Part shown: in pieces, positions 9,198 to 18,325 of the stretch | Position numbering within the stretch: the first letter of the stretch is position 1 | Layout of the letters: every line of letters starts with the position of its first letter | Assembly (NCBI RefSeq): GCF_902859945.1 | Contig: NZ_CADIKL010000024.1 | Location: 51,261-115,260, forward strand | Origin: Paraburkholderia caffeinitolerans | GTDB lineage: Bacteria > Pseudomonadota > Gammaproteobacteria > Burkholderiales > Burkholderiaceae | Length of the DNA: 64,000 bases | Direction: 5' to 3' | Notes under the pieces: generated by a model | What the model saw: only the letters and a program-made list of their open reading frames with translations | Told to the model about the DNA's origin: nothing | Database searches by the model: none | Translations under genes and position numbers: made by a program

Positions 9198-10262
9198 TTA
9201 GCGGACGATCTGCGCGAGTTCGCCCGACTTGTACTTTTCGGCGATCTTGTCGAGCGAGACCGGCTTGATCTTGCCAGCCTGGCCTTCGCAGCCGAACGCG
9301 AGGAAGCGGTCCACGCAGACCTTCTTGGCGGCTTCGCGAGCCGGCTTCAGGTAGTCGCGCGGGTCGAACTTCGACGGGTTCTCGAACATGTAGCGACGGA
9401 TCGCGCCCGTGATCGCCAGACGAAGGTCGGTGTCGATGTTGATCTTGCGCACGCCGTGACGGATGCCTTCCTGGATCTCTTCGACCGGCACGCCGTAGGT
9501 TTCCTTCATGTCGCCGCCGAATTCGCGGATTTCCGCGAGCAGCTCTTGCGGCACCGACGACGAACCGTGCATCACGAGGTGCGTGTTCGGAATGCGTGCG
9601 TGGATTTCCTTGATGCGCTGGATCGACAGGATGTCGCCCGTGGGCTTCTTGGAGAACTTGTACGCGCCGTGCGAGGTGCCGATGGCGATAGCCAGCGCGT
9701 CGCACTGCGTGAGCTTCACGAAGTCGGCGGCCTGCTCCGGATCGGTCAGGAGCTGCTCGCGCGTCATGGTGCCTTCGGCGCCGTGACCGTCTTCCTTGTC
9801 GCCCTTCATCGTCTCGAGCGAGCCGAGCACGCCCAGTTCCGCTTCCACGGTGACGCCGATCGAGTGCGCCATTTCGACGACCTTGCGCGAGACATCGACG
9901 TTGTACTCGTACGAAGCGACCGTCTTGCCGTCGGCTTCGAGCGAGCCGTCCATCATCACGCTCGAGAAACCGCTGCGGATGGCTGCCATGCAGACCGCCG
10001 GCGACTGGCCGTGGTCCTGGTGCATCACCACCGGAATATGCGGATACGACTCGATCGCGGCTTCGATCAGGTGGCGCAGGAACGGCTCGCCCGCATATTT
10101 GCGCGCGCCTGCCGAGGCCTGCATGATCACCGGCGAACCGACCTGGCTGGCGGCTTCCATGATGGCCTGGACTTGTTCCAGGTTGTTCACGTTGAACGCC
10201 GGCAGGCCATAGCCGTTTTCAGCGGCGTGGTCGAGCAGTTGACGCATTGAAACGAGAGGCAT
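9198..10262 (-). CDS. fba: Fructose-bisphosphate aldolase, class II
   Basis: Zinc-dependent aldolase of glycolysis and gluconeogenesis (also the CbbA-type of the Calvin cycle), 354 residues. Metal and catalytic motifs are clear: HQDHGQSP near residue 80, the GSLE region, E-A-E-L-G and HGSSSVPQE, with the C-terminal INIDTDLR stretch. The length and the opening MPLVSMRQLLDHAAENGYG match the proteobacterial CbbA-like branch. It is downstream of pgk and pyk but separated from pyk by about 400 nt, so it probably has its own promoter. Confidence 0.97.
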   Translation of the reverse strand: MPLVSMRQLLDHAAENGYGLPAFNVNNLEQVQAIMEAASQVGSPVIMQASAGARKYAGEPFLRHLIEAAIESYPHIPVVMHQDHGQSPAVCMAAIRSGFSSVMMDGSLEADGKTVASYEYNVDVSRKVVEMAHSIGVTVEAELGVLGSLETMKGDKEDGHGAEGTMTREQLLTDPEQAADFVKLTQCDALAIAIGTSHGAYKFSKKPTGDILSIQRIKEIHARIPNTHLVMHGSSSVPQELLAEIREFGGDMKETYGVPVEEIQEGIRHGVRKINIDTDLRLAITGAIRRYMFENPSKFDPRDYLKPAREAAKKVCVDRFLAFGCEGQAGKIKPVSLDKIAEKYKSGELAQIVR

Positions 10263-10547
10263 TGTTGCTACTCCTTTGATTTAAAACGAATTGCTTCGTG
10301 CCGCCGGCCGTCTTATGCGACCGGTCGAGGATGGCCTGGCGGCCACCGCCCGCGCGCCAAGCTGCGGGCTCAATTGCGTGATTTTATCGCGAAGCCACTA
10401 CGTTCCCGCCGCCAAAAAAACGAACTGGCATGAAATTAGCGTATCAGGACGTCAAATCGGCGAGAAGATGCAAAAAGAGTTGACAGCCCGCGCACTGCCT
10501 CGCCGTCGCGCGGGCCGCGAATACAGCAAAAAGCGGCTTGGATCGCG

Positions 10548-10580
10548 CCTGACTAGCACCTGATTGGCACCTGATTGGCA
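10548..10580. repeat. Three tandem copies of an 11-bp unit
   Basis: CCTGACTAGCA, CCTGATTGGCA, CCTGATTGGCA lie head to tail; the first copy differs at two positions. One unit is close to one helical turn. Confidence 0.9.
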
Positions 10581-10640
10581 CCGTTAAGATACCAATTAAA
10601 TACCAGCATCAGGCGCTGATCCCTTGCCCGCGCAAACCTC

Positions 10641-10663
10641 GAAAATAAAGCGAAAAAATTCGC
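10641..10663 (-). terminator. Weak intrinsic terminator after pyk
   Basis: Minus-strand GCGAA-TTTT-TTCGC hairpin followed by TTTATTTTC, starting 8 nt past the pyk stop. The stem is only 5 bp, so it may be inefficient. Confidence 0.5.
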
Positions 10664-10670
10664 CGCGACT

Positions 10671-12107
10671 TTAGAAGACGTCGCCGACCCGCACGATCTT
10701 CAGCGTGTTGGTGCCGCCAGGCTGGCCCATCGGCTCGCCCACCGTCAGCACGACCATGTCGCCGCGCGCCGCGTAGCCCTTGCTCACCACTACTTCGATA
10801 GCCTGCTGGAGCGCCGTGTCGCGGTCGTTGCTGGTGTCCAGATGCAGCGGCGTGACATTGCGGTAGAGCGACATCGCCCGCTCGCTGCCGGTGCGCGGCG
10901 TGAGCGCGAAGATCGGCACATGGGTCCAGTGGCGCGACATCCAGAGCGCGGTCGAGCCCGAATCCGTAAGCGCGACGATAGCCTTCGCGCCCAGGTGATA
11001 GGCCGTGAACAGCGCGCCCATGGCGATCGACTGGTCGATGCGCGTGAAAGTGCGGTCGAGGAAATCCTTGTCGAGCTCGCTGTGCTCCGACTTCTCCGCT
11101 TCCACGCAGATCGCGGCCATGGCCTCGATGGTCTCCACGGGGTACTTGCCTGCCGCCGATTCGGCCGAGAGCATCACGGCGTCGGTGCCGTCGAGCACGG
11201 CGTTGGCCACGTCCGAGACTTCGGCGCGGGTGGGCACCGGCGCATGGATCATCGACTCCATCATCTGCGTGGCCGTGATCACGAGCTTGTTCGAGTCGCG
11301 TGCCATGCGGATCATGCGCTTTTGCAGCGCCGGCACCGCCGCGTTGCCCACTTCCACAGCGAGATCGCCGCGCGCGACCATGATGCCGTCCGACGAATCG
11401 AGAATTTCCTGCAGTGCCGGAATCGCTTCGGCGCGCTCGATCTTCGCGATCATCTTCGGCTTGATGCCGTAGGGCGCGCCCGCGATGTTCGCGAGCTGGC
11501 GCGCCATTTCCATGTCGGTGGCGTTCTTCGGGAACGACACGGCCACGAAGTCCGCGCCGAGCGACATCGCCGTGCGGATGTCCTCCATGTCCTTCGCGGT
11601 GAGCGCGGGCGCCGTAAGGCCGCCGCCCTGGCGGTTGATGCCCTTGTTGTTCGACAGGTCGCCGCCCACGCGCACGGTGGTGTGGATCTCGCTGCCGATC
11701 ACGCGCACCACGTCGAGCACGATCAGGCCATCGTTGAGCAGCAGCACGTCGGCGGGCTTCAGGTCGCGCGGCAGATCCTTGTAGTCGAGGCCGACACGCT
11801 CGTCGTTACCCAGCTCGCACTCGGCGTCGAGGATGAAGGGCTTGCCCGGCTCGAGCGTCGTCTTGCCGTTCTCGAACTTGCCCACGCGAATCTTCGGGCC
11901 TTGCAGGTCGGCCATGATCGCGACTTCGCGGCCGGACTGGCGCGCGCATTCCCGCACCATTTCGGCGCGCTGACGGTGATCGTCCGCGGTGCCATGCGAG
12001 AAGTTCAGACGCACCACGTCCAATCCCGCACGGATCATTTTCTGCAGGATGTCCGGCGTGCTGGAAGCCGGACCGATGGTGGCAACAATCTTGGTGGCGC
12101 GATGCAT
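10671..12107 (-). CDS. pyk: Pyruvate kinase
   Basis: Converts phosphoenolpyruvate and ADP to pyruvate and ATP. 478 residues from the ATG at 12107, which is preceded by GAGGAG at a good distance. The opening RATKIVATIGPASS, the DLQGPKIRVG block, the catalytic and metal region (KIERAEA), and MVARGDLAVEVG with ATQMMESM are typical. The length matches bacterial type I/II enzymes. The same frame stays open 399 nt further upstream to the pgk stop; that part looks nothing like pyruvate kinase and I do not include it. Confidence 0.97.
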   Translation of the reverse strand: MHRATKIVATIGPASSTPDILQKMIRAGLDVVRLNFSHGTADDHRQRAEMVRECARQSGREVAIMADLQGPKIRVGKFENGKTTLEPGKPFILDAECELGNDERVGLDYKDLPRDLKPADVLLLNDGLIVLDVVRVIGSEIHTTVRVGGDLSNNKGINRQGGGLTAPALTAKDMEDIRTAMSLGADFVAVSFPKNATDMEMARQLANIAGAPYGIKPKMIAKIERAEAIPALQEILDSSDGIMVARGDLAVEVGNAAVPALQKRMIRMARDSNKLVITATQMMESMIHAPVPTRAEVSDVANAVLDGTDAVMLSAESAAGKYPVETIEAMAAICVEAEKSEHSELDKDFLDRTFTRIDQSIAMGALFTAYHLGAKAIVALTDSGSTALWMSRHWTHVPIFALTPRTGSERAMSLYRNVTPLHLDTSNDRDTALQQAIEVVVSKGYAARGDMVVLTVGEPMGQPGGTNTLKIVRVGDVF

Positions 12108-12506
12108 GAGTCTCCTCGTCTGGATAGGACCGCTGGAAAAACCGTTGTTGCGAGATGTGCTGGCCGGCTCCAACGCCAATGCGGCGGGGCCGGAACGCGC
12201 ACCGGTCAGACCCGGCGTCGCTTTCTTGGAGGGCTCGGCGCCAGTCGGCTGGACTGGCGCGGCGTTGCTTGCGCCGGTGTTGCCGGCGTTACTGATGTTC
12301 GTGCTCGCGAGCGGTGCAGGCTCGCGCTCTGGCGCGGCGGCGGGCGTCGCGTTCGTCCGCGCCTTGCCTGCGAGGGACGCTGCGCGCCCCTGCTCTTTTG
12401 CAACTTTCGCGGCCCCGGCTGCACCGCGCGGCTTGGCCGCACTGGCGTGAGGAGACTCGTTGGCGGCGGCCTTTGCCACCTTCCCGGCCGGGGCGCGCGG
12501 CGCCAC
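12108..12506 (-). other. Gap between pgk and pyk with an open Ala/Lys/Pro-rich frame
   Basis: This 399-nt stretch is free of stop codons in the pyk frame and begins with a GTG placed directly after the pgk TAA. The conceptual 133 residues are rich in Ala, Lys, Pro, Ser and Thr, with AKPRGAAGAAKVAKEQ-like runs that recall histone-H1-like tails. No ribosome binding site is evident before the GTG other than the end of pgk itself. It may be an untranslated spacer, a small protein or an N-terminal extension of pyruvate kinase. Confidence 0.5.
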
Positions 12507-13706
12507 TTAACCTGCCGCCCGGGTTTCGAGCACTTCCACGGCCGGCAGCTTCTTGCCTTCGAGGAATTCGAGGAAAGCGCCGCCGCCGGTCGAGATATAG
12601 CTGATCTTGTCGGCAATGTCGTACTTCGCAATGGCTGCGAGCGTGTCGCCGCCGCCGGCGATCGAGAACGCGCCCGAATTCGCAATGGCGCTCGCGAGCG
12701 TCTTCGTGCCGTTGCCGAACTGGTCGAACTCGAACACGCCGACCGGACCGTTCCACACCACCGTGCCGGCCTGCGCGAGCTGCGCGGCGAGCGCATTGGC
12801 CGTGACCGGGCCGATGTCGAGGATCATGTCGTCGTCGGCCACGTCGGCCACGTTCTTCGTCTCGGCCTTGGCCGTCGGCGAGAATTCCTTGGCGGTCACG
12901 ACGTCGGTCGGGATCGGCACCGAGGCGCCGCGCGCACGCGCCGCTTCGATGATGGCCTTCGCTTCATCGACGAGATCGGCTTCGGCGAGCGACTTGCCGA
13001 TCTTCAGGCCGGCCGCGAGCATGAACGTGTTGGCGATGCCGCCGCCGACGATCAACTGGTCGACCTTTTCGGCCAGCGACTTGAGGATAGTGAGCTTGGT
13101 CGAGACCTTCGAGCCCGCGACGATCGCCACGAGCGGGCGCTTGGGCGCGCCGAGCGCCTTGCCGAGCGCGTCGAGTTCGGCCGCCAGCAGCGGGCCCGCG
13201 CAGGCGATGCCCGCGTACTTCGCGATGCCGTAGGTGGTGGCTTCGGCGCGGTGCGCGGTGCCGAAAGCATCGTTCACGTAGATGTCGCAGAGCTGCGCCA
13301 TTTTCTGCGCGAGCTCGTCGGAATTCTTCTTTTCGCCCTTGTTGACGCGGCAGTTCTCGAGCAGGACCACGTTGCCCGGCGCAACATTCACGCCGTTCTC
13401 GACCCAGTTCGCAACCAGCGGCACGTCGCGGCCGAGCAGCTCGGCGAGACGCTTGGCAACCGGCGCGAGCGAATCTTCAGGCTTGAATTCGCCTTCGGTC
13501 GGGCGGCCCAGGTGCGAAGTGACCATGACGGCCGCGCCGGCGTCGAGCGCCGCCTTGATGGCCGGCACAGACGCTCGCACGCGAGTGTCTTCGGTGATGT
13601 TGCCCTGGTCGTCCTGCGGCACGTTCAGGTCGGCGCGGATAAACACCCGCTTGCCCTTGAGCTTGCCTTCGGAAATCAGGTCGGAAAGACGCAGAACCTT
13701 GTTCAT
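12507..13706 (-). CDS. pgk: Phosphoglycerate kinase
   Basis: Transfers phosphate between 1,3-bisphosphoglycerate and ADP. 399 residues from the ATG at 13706. The N-terminal FIRADLNVPQD (substrate site), VMVTSHLGRPTEG, the hinge region, and the nucleotide-binding AGSKVSTKL and GGGDTLAAI motifs are present. The first of the pgk-pyk-fba series on the minus strand. The stop lies directly against the open frame that runs into pyk. Confidence 0.97.
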   Translation of the reverse strand: MNKVLRLSDLISEGKLKGKRVFIRADLNVPQDDQGNITEDTRVRASVPAIKAALDAGAAVMVTSHLGRPTEGEFKPEDSLAPVAKRLAELLGRDVPLVANWVENGVNVAPGNVVLLENCRVNKGEKKNSDELAQKMAQLCDIYVNDAFGTAHRAEATTYGIAKYAGIACAGPLLAAELDALGKALGAPKRPLVAIVAGSKVSTKLTILKSLAEKVDQLIVGGGIANTFMLAAGLKIGKSLAEADLVDEAKAIIEAARARGASVPIPTDVVTAKEFSPTAKAETKNVADVADDDMILDIGPVTANALAAQLAQAGTVVWNGPVGVFEFDQFGNGTKTLASAIANSGAFSIAGGGDTLAAIAKYDIADKISYISTGGGAFLEFLEGKKLPAVEVLETRAAG

Positions 13707-14207
13707 GGAGATTTCATCTTGATGGTGGGAAGGCGGTGGCAAAACGATGCGGGCGCCGAATGCAACGCGTGCCCGGGTGCCCTGGGTGACAGGGGTGACC
13801 GACACATGCAATCGGGGACAAAGGCGCGAGGGCGCGGCGCGGGATCCGCGCGGCTGCCCTCTGCCGGCCCTGTGACAGGCCGCGGCGCCGCTGCGGGTCG
13901 CTGCTCGGCGCCGGGCGCGAGGCCAGCATCGATTTGCGAGATCGGTATTTTAGCCGATAGCCAGGTTGATCTGAGCCGTGCATCGGCGAATGTCGCGTAT
14001 TTGCATGACTGCCGCGCAGACCTTACGGGACCTTACAGCGCCAGCACATGCGCCAGCGAGCGCGCTTGCGGCGCACAAATGACGCTAAAATGGCACCCTT
14101 TGCCCCGCGCGCGCCCGAAGAGTTCGCGTTTGGGGCGTGCGGCGCGACAGCCGGCTGCCCCCGGCCTGTGCCCGATCGATACACCGGATACAAAGAGAAT
14201 CATCCTC
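13707..14207. other. Divergent intergenic region, pgk / zinc-finger gene
   Basis: About 500 nt between two divergent genes with no supported coding sequence. It must hold both promoters. A minus-strand TAAAAT beside a small inverted repeat (ATCGG-N8-CCGAT at 13942-13959) could be a pgk -10 element, but no matching -35 is clear. Confidence 0.5.
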
Positions 14208-14402
14208 ATGAGCGAACTCAAGGAAATGCCCCTGGTCGAGTTGACGGCCAAGGACCTGCCCGCGTATTGCCCGAATCCGTCGATGCCGCGCTGGAGCAAT
14301 CATCCGCGTGTCTTTCTCGACGTGACCCACGGCGAAGCGAAGTGCCCTTATTGCAGCACGCGCTACAAGCTGCGCGACGGCGAGGTCGTGCACGGCCACT
14401 GA
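14208..14402 (+). CDS. Zinc-finger domain protein (zf-CHCC, NDUFS6-like)
   Basis: A 64-residue protein from the ATG at 14208. It carries Cys21 (AYCPNP), His32 (SNHPRVFLD) and the C46-P-Y-C49 pair, the CHCC zinc-ligand pattern of the short bacterial relatives of the mitochondrial complex I subunit NDUFS6. The family's molecular role in bacteria is not established. In Burkholderiaceae such genes are often found near ilvE and waaF; here waaF is next downstream after 338 nt. Confidence 0.85.
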   Translation: MSELKEMPLVELTAKDLPAYCPNPSMPRWSNHPRVFLDVTHGEAKCPYCSTRYKLRDGEVVHGH

Positions 14403-14740
14403 CGGCTACTGTCGGCATGAAGCTGCACGGTTAGCGCGGTTCATGCGCACGGCCGTAACGTGAGGACGAGCGGCCCAGGCCGCCGCATTCCGGGCGCTCA
14501 GCGCCGCAGAAGAAGCCGTGCCAGCGAGAGCACCCGATGCTGCCCGCGCCGGCACGCGGCGTGCTCCTCGCGCCTGCCGCCACTGGTGCATCGTCCGCCA
14601 CGCGGGCCGCTCGGGCGGCCCGCAGCCTTCCGGCGCGCTTGTCGCGCCGATCACCTAACCGCGTTTCGCGCGCACGCCCCGGCCCAAGGTTGCCGGACCG
14701 CGCACGAAATCCCTGCCCTTTTTCCGGACCCTGACTCCCG
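14403..14740. other. Gap between zinc-finger gene and waaF
   Basis: 338 nt with no supported gene. It contains a 9-bp perfect hairpin at 14602-14623 without a T tract. No clear promoter seen. Confidence 0.5.
14602..14623. repeat. Perfect inverted repeat
   Basis: GCGGGCCGC-TCGG-GCGGCCCGC, a 9-bp stem with a stable-type tetraloop, 118 nt before waaF. No T run follows, so a terminator role is doubtful. Confidence 0.6.
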
Positions 14741-15766
14741 ATGCGCCGCGCGCTGGTAATTGCACCGAATTGGATCGGTGACGCACTGATGGCGCAGCCG
14801 CTTCTTTCGCGGCTCGTAAAACTGCATCCGCGCATCGATATCGATGCGATTGCGCCCACCTGGGTCGCGCCCGTGCTCGAGCGCATGCCCGAGATACGCG
14901 ACGTCTACGCCACCGACCTCGCCCATGGCAAGCTGCAGTTGCTGCGCCGCTGGCAGTTGGCCGGCGACCTGCGCGCAGAGCGCTACGACGCGGTCTATGT
15001 GCTGCCGAATTCGCTCAAGTCCGCGCTGATCCCGTGGCTCGCGAACATTCCGCTGCGCATCGGCTACACAGGCGAGAGCCGCTACGGCTTCCTGAACGTG
15101 CGCCACGCGAATCCGCCCAAGGACGAGCGCCCGCCAATGGTCAAGCACTACGCCGCGCTCGCCTACGCACCCGGCGCAAGCGTGCCCGAAGATCTGCCGC
15201 TGCCGCGCCTCGAAGCGGACCCGAACGAAGCCTCGCGCGTCTCGGCCCGCTTCAATCTCGACACGCGCGTGCCGTTGCTGGTGTTCTGCCCCGGCGCCGA
15301 ATACGGTCCCGCCAAGCGCTGGCCGCCCGAGCACTTCGCGGCGCTCGCGCGCATGATCGGGCAGTCGTTCCCGTACACGCAGATCGTCGCGCTCGGCTCG
15401 CCCAAGGACGCCCCGCTCGCCCAGGCGATCGCCGACAAAGCCCCGAACGTGCGCAACCTGTGCGGCCAGACCGCGCTCGGCGAAGCCTGCGCGCTCATCT
15501 CGCGCGCAAGTGCCGTGGTCACCAACGACTCGGGTCTCATGCACGTCGCCGCCGCGCTGCGCCGGCCGCTCGTGGCGATCTACGGATCGACGGATCCGCG
15601 CCACACGCCGCCCTTGTCCGAGCTCGCAAAGGTACAATGGCTGCACCTCGAATGCAGTCCCTGCTTCGCGCGCGAGTGTCCGCTCGGGCATCTGAACTGC
15701 CTGCGCGAACTGAGCCCGGAACAGGTCTTCGACGATTTGCGCGGTATGCTGGTCGCCCAGCGCTAG
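14741..15766 (+). CDS. waaF: Lipopolysaccharide heptosyltransferase II
   Basis: GT9-family enzyme adding the second heptose to the inner core of LPS from ADP-heptose. 341 residues. The opening ALVIAPNWIGDALMAQPLL, the donor-site region (PGAEYGPAKRWPPEHFA) and the C-terminal TNDSGLMHVAAAL...YGSTDPRHTPPLS block are hallmarks of WaaF. A cysteine cluster (CSPCFARECPLGH) near residues 300-315 is also usual in this family. Acts at the inner face of the cytoplasmic membrane. gmhB, which makes a precursor of the donor, lies at 61.5 kb. Confidence 0.95.
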   Translation: MRRALVIAPNWIGDALMAQPLLSRLVKLHPRIDIDAIAPTWVAPVLERMPEIRDVYATDLAHGKLQLLRRWQLAGDLRAERYDAVYVLPNSLKSALIPWLANIPLRIGYTGESRYGFLNVRHANPPKDERPPMVKHYAALAYAPGASVPEDLPLPRLEADPNEASRVSARFNLDTRVPLLVFCPGAEYGPAKRWPPEHFAALARMIGQSFPYTQIVALGSPKDAPLAQAIADKAPNVRNLCGQTALGEACALISRASAVVTNDSGLMHVAAALRRPLVAIYGSTDPRHTPPLSELAKVQWLHLECSPCFARECPLGHLNCLRELSPEQVFDDLRGMLVAQR

Positions 15767-16073
15767 CAGCACTGAACCCGGCGGCAAGCGCGCCGCGCGT
15801 GCCGCGCGCGGTTTCCCTTCGGCCCGCCCGCGGGCTGCCGGCGCCCGGCAAGCCTCACGCGCCTCATGGGCTTCGCGCCGTGGATGTGCGGCACGCCACT
15901 GACACCATGCATCAAGCGCGCGCCCAATTCAGGTATCGCGCAACGAAGCGGGGCGTCACAGGCCTGTCTCGCGACGGTTTCATGATGCGTCGGCGCACAC
16001 CGACGCATCTGAATCGAAGCAAACGCCGAAGCCAATGCCAACCCGCGCAAGAAGCGCATCAGATCAACGAGCC
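15767..16073. other. Gap between waaF and the NTF2-like gene
   Basis: 307 nt without a supported gene; contains the hairpin at 15984-16009. Confidence 0.5.
15984..16009. repeat. Perfect 10-bp inverted repeat
   Basis: GATGCGTCGG-CGCACA-CCGACGCATC, 65 nt before the NTF2-like gene. No T run follows. It could be an operator or a leader hairpin. Confidence 0.7.
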
Positions 16074-16520
16074 ATGCCACGTTTTGCCCACATCTTCGAA
16101 GCCGCCGCGGACACCCTCAACGCGTACTATCAGGCCGTCGCGGAGGTCAACATCGACGCGTTGATGGGCCTGTGGATCGACGAGGAGTTCGTGAGCTGCA
16201 TCAGCGCCCAAGGCTCGCATCTGCACGGCCTGTCCGACATTCGCGTCGGTCTCGCCGCGGAGCTAGAAGCCGCGCCGGTGTCGATCGAGCCGCTCGACAT
16301 CCGCGTCTACGACAGCCTGGGCACGGTGGTCTACGCCATCGTGGAGGCGCATCGCCCTGTGGATCCGAATGCGATTCCGGCGATGGTCTTCACAACTTAT
16401 GTGATGGTGCATGAGCGCGGCGAGTGGCGCATCGCGCACATTCACGCGAGCCGTATGCCCGACGAAGCCGCGAGCCAGTTCTCAGCAAAACTGCGCCACG
16501 GCCAGGGCGCGCTGCATTGA
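16074..16520 (+). CDS. NTF2-like / SnoaL-like domain protein
   Basis: 148 residues from the ATG at 16074 (an in-frame ATG 39 nt upstream gives a basic, poorly supported extension). The sequence has the alpha-plus-beta layout of small NTF2-fold proteins: an N-terminal helix (AADTLNAYYQAVAEVNIDALMGLWIDEE), a central GLSDIRVGLAAEL segment and C-terminal strands ending GEWRIAHIHAS. This resembles the DUF4440/SnoaL_3 proteins, which include enzymes and binding proteins; no catalytic role can be assigned. Confidence 0.75.
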   Translation: MPRFAHIFEAAADTLNAYYQAVAEVNIDALMGLWIDEEFVSCISAQGSHLHGLSDIRVGLAAELEAAPVSIEPLDIRVYDSLGTVVYAIVEAHRPVDPNAIPAMVFTTYVMVHERGEWRIAHIHASRMPDEAASQFSAKLRHGQGALH

Positions 16521-16590
16521 CGAAGGCAGGCGCGGTGCCAGCAGGACAGCGGTAAAAGCAAGGGCCAAGCGCGGTAGAAAGGGGACGGCC

Positions 16591-17664
16591 ATGAGCACGA
16601 CAAGCGAAAAAACGGCGCTACGGCGAACCGGCAACGAAGCGGCAAGACACCCTGCCGCGTCTATCCTGAACGGCGCAAGCGGCCACGCGCACGCGGGCTC
16701 GACCTACCAGGCGCCCTTCTGGCTGCCGGGCGCGCACCTCCAGACCATCATCCCCGCGCTGTTCTCGCGCCTGCCCATGCCCGCCTATCGGCGCGAACGC
16801 TGGGACACGCCCGACGGCGACTTCATCGAACTCGACTGGGCCGACGCGCCGAACGCGCCACCGAATGCGCCGCTGTTCGTGCTCTTTCACGGTCTGGAAG
16901 GCAGTTCCGGCTCGCACTACGCCCGCGCGTTCGCCGCTGCAGCCCATGCGCGCGGCTGGCACGCGGTCATCCCGCACTTTCGCAGTTGCAGCGGGCCGAT
17001 GAACCTCATGCCGCGCTTCTACCACCTCGCCGACGCCGCCGAAGTCGACTGGGTCCTGCGCCGCCTCGCCGCGCGCCACGCCGGCCCGCTCGTGGCGGCG
17101 GGTGTTTCGCTCGGCGGCAACGTGCTGCTGCACTGGCTCGCGCAGCAACGCGAGGACGCAAAAATCGTGAGCGCCGCCGCCGCGATCTCGGCGCCGCTCG
17201 ACGTGCACGCAGGCGGCAAGATGCTCGCGAACGGCTTCGGCATGGTCTACACGCGCAGCTTCCTGAAGACGCTCAAGGTGAAGGCGCTGCAAAAGCTCGA
17301 ACAGTATCCGGGCTTGTTCGATGCGCAAGCGGTGCTGGCGACCCGCAACATGTACGAATTCGACGACGTCGTGACCGCACCGCTGCATGGCTTCAAGAGC
17401 GCGTACGACTACTACACCCGCGCGACGGTGCGCCCAAAGCTCGGCGAGATTGCCGTGCCCACGCTCGTCATCAACGCGCGCAACGACCCGTTCCTGCCCG
17501 GCGACGTACTGCCCGCGCGCCACGAAGTGAGCGCCGCGGTCGAGCTCGAGCAGCCCGAAGCCGGCGGCCACGTCGGCTTCATGACGGGGCCGTTTCCGGG
17601 CCGCTGCGACTGGCTCGCGCAGCGCGTGACCCGTTATCTCTCGCTCGGCTCGACTCATGGATGA
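16591..17664 (+). CDS. YheT family alpha/beta hydrolase
   Basis: 357 residues from the ATG at 16591, preceded by AAAGGGGA. The pattern APFWLPGAHLQTIIPALFSR at the N-terminus is diagnostic of the YheT/ABHD1-3 family. The nucleophile elbow G-V-S-L-G-G (in AAGVSLGGNVLLHWLA), an acidic residue in NARNDPFLPGD and the terminal histidine in GGHVGFM form the likely triad. Family members hydrolyse short or medium-chain esters; the substrate here is unknown. The end overlaps the next gene by 8 nt, which suggests translational coupling. Confidence 0.9.
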   Translation: MSTTSEKTALRRTGNEAARHPAASILNGASGHAHAGSTYQAPFWLPGAHLQTIIPALFSRLPMPAYRRERWDTPDGDFIELDWADAPNAPPNAPLFVLFHGLEGSSGSHYARAFAAAAHARGWHAVIPHFRSCSGPMNLMPRFYHLADAAEVDWVLRRLAARHAGPLVAAGVSLGGNVLLHWLAQQREDAKIVSAAAAISAPLDVHAGGKMLANGFGMVYTRSFLKTLKVKALQKLEQYPGLFDAQAVLATRNMYEFDDVVTAPLHGFKSAYDYYTRATVRPKLGEIAVPTLVINARNDPFLPGDVLPARHEVSAAVELEQPEAGGHVGFMTGPFPGRCDWLAQRVTRYLSLGSTHG

Positions 17665-18310
17665 AATCGTCAAACAGGCGCTCGCTCGCTGGCCCAATGT
17701 TCCCCATTGCACCGGCTGGTTGCTGCTCGACGCGCGCGGCCACTGGCGCCTGCGCGATGAAGCCGACCAGGCCCAGGGCGCGCCGGGCACGCCGATCCGG
17801 CATGAGGCGCTCATCGGCTTCATCAACCGCAACTATGCGCGCGACGCCAAGGGCCAGTGGTTCTTCCAGAACGGACCGCAACGCGTCTATGTCGAGCTCG
17901 AATACACGCCGTGGGTCGTGCGCCTCGCCAGCGCGAACGGCGGCTCACTGACGCTCGCCGATCAAGCGGGCCAGCCCTTCGAGCCGGCCGCCGTGTACGT
18001 CGACGAGCATGGCAGCGTGCTGTTCGAAGCCGCGCGGGAGTCGGCTGCGGAATCGATCACGAAATCGGCCACTGAAAGCGCCGATGCAGCCGCGGACCCG
18101 CATGCGCGCGTGGCCCTGCTGCACGATCACGATCTCGACTACTTCACGGAGCATGCGACGCTAGCCGAGGACGGCGAGAGCGGCACATTTCACTGGCGCG
18201 CCGACGCCGCGCTGCCCTTGCAGTCCATCGCGCGCGCGGAAGTGCCGGCACGCTTCGCTTTCGTACGGAGTCCGGAACAAGCGGAAAAGGCAGAAAAGGC
18301 TGCTGGCTGA
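17657..18310 (+). CDS. Conserved uncharacterised protein
   Basis: 217 residues, overlapping the YheT gene by 8 nt. The N-terminal part (ARWPNVPHCTGWLLLDARGHWRLRD, then GTPIRHEALIGFINRNYARD and WFFQNGPQRVYVELEYTPWV) is well ordered and looks like a conserved beta-proteobacterial domain of unknown function (a DUF2944-like family is possible, but I am not sure of the number). A Glu/Ala/Ser-rich stretch near 130-150 is probably a loop. No signal peptide or membrane segment. The coupling to the hydrolase hints at a shared process. Confidence 0.75.
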   Translation: MDEIVKQALARWPNVPHCTGWLLLDARGHWRLRDEADQAQGAPGTPIRHEALIGFINRNYARDAKGQWFFQNGPQRVYVELEYTPWVVRLASANGGSLTLADQAGQPFEPAAVYVDEHGSVLFEAARESAAESITKSATESADAAADPHARVALLHDHDLDYFTEHATLAEDGESGTFHWRADAALPLQSIARAEVPARFAFVRSPEQAEKAEKAAG

Positions 18311-18325
18311 GCCGGACCGACGCGC

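Larger units (their letters stand above)
10263..10670. other. Intergenic region between pyk and fba
   Basis: About 400 nt without a supported gene. It contains a weak pyk terminator next to pyk, an 11-bp triple tandem repeat at 10548-10580, and presumably the fba promoter. I could not pick a convincing sigma-70 promoter by eye. The stretch 10560-10660 is noticeably richer in A and T than its surroundings. Confidence 0.7.

Noticed and set aside
10842..14402. Very long plus-strand open frame (over 1100 codons) antisense to pyk and pgk
   Set aside because: It is a shadow of two well-identified minus-strand genes in GC-rich DNA; only its last 65 codons, the zinc-finger protein, are real.
14406..14740. 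Short open frames between the zinc-finger gene and waaF
   Set aside because: No ribosome binding site and random-looking Arg/Pro/Ala composition.
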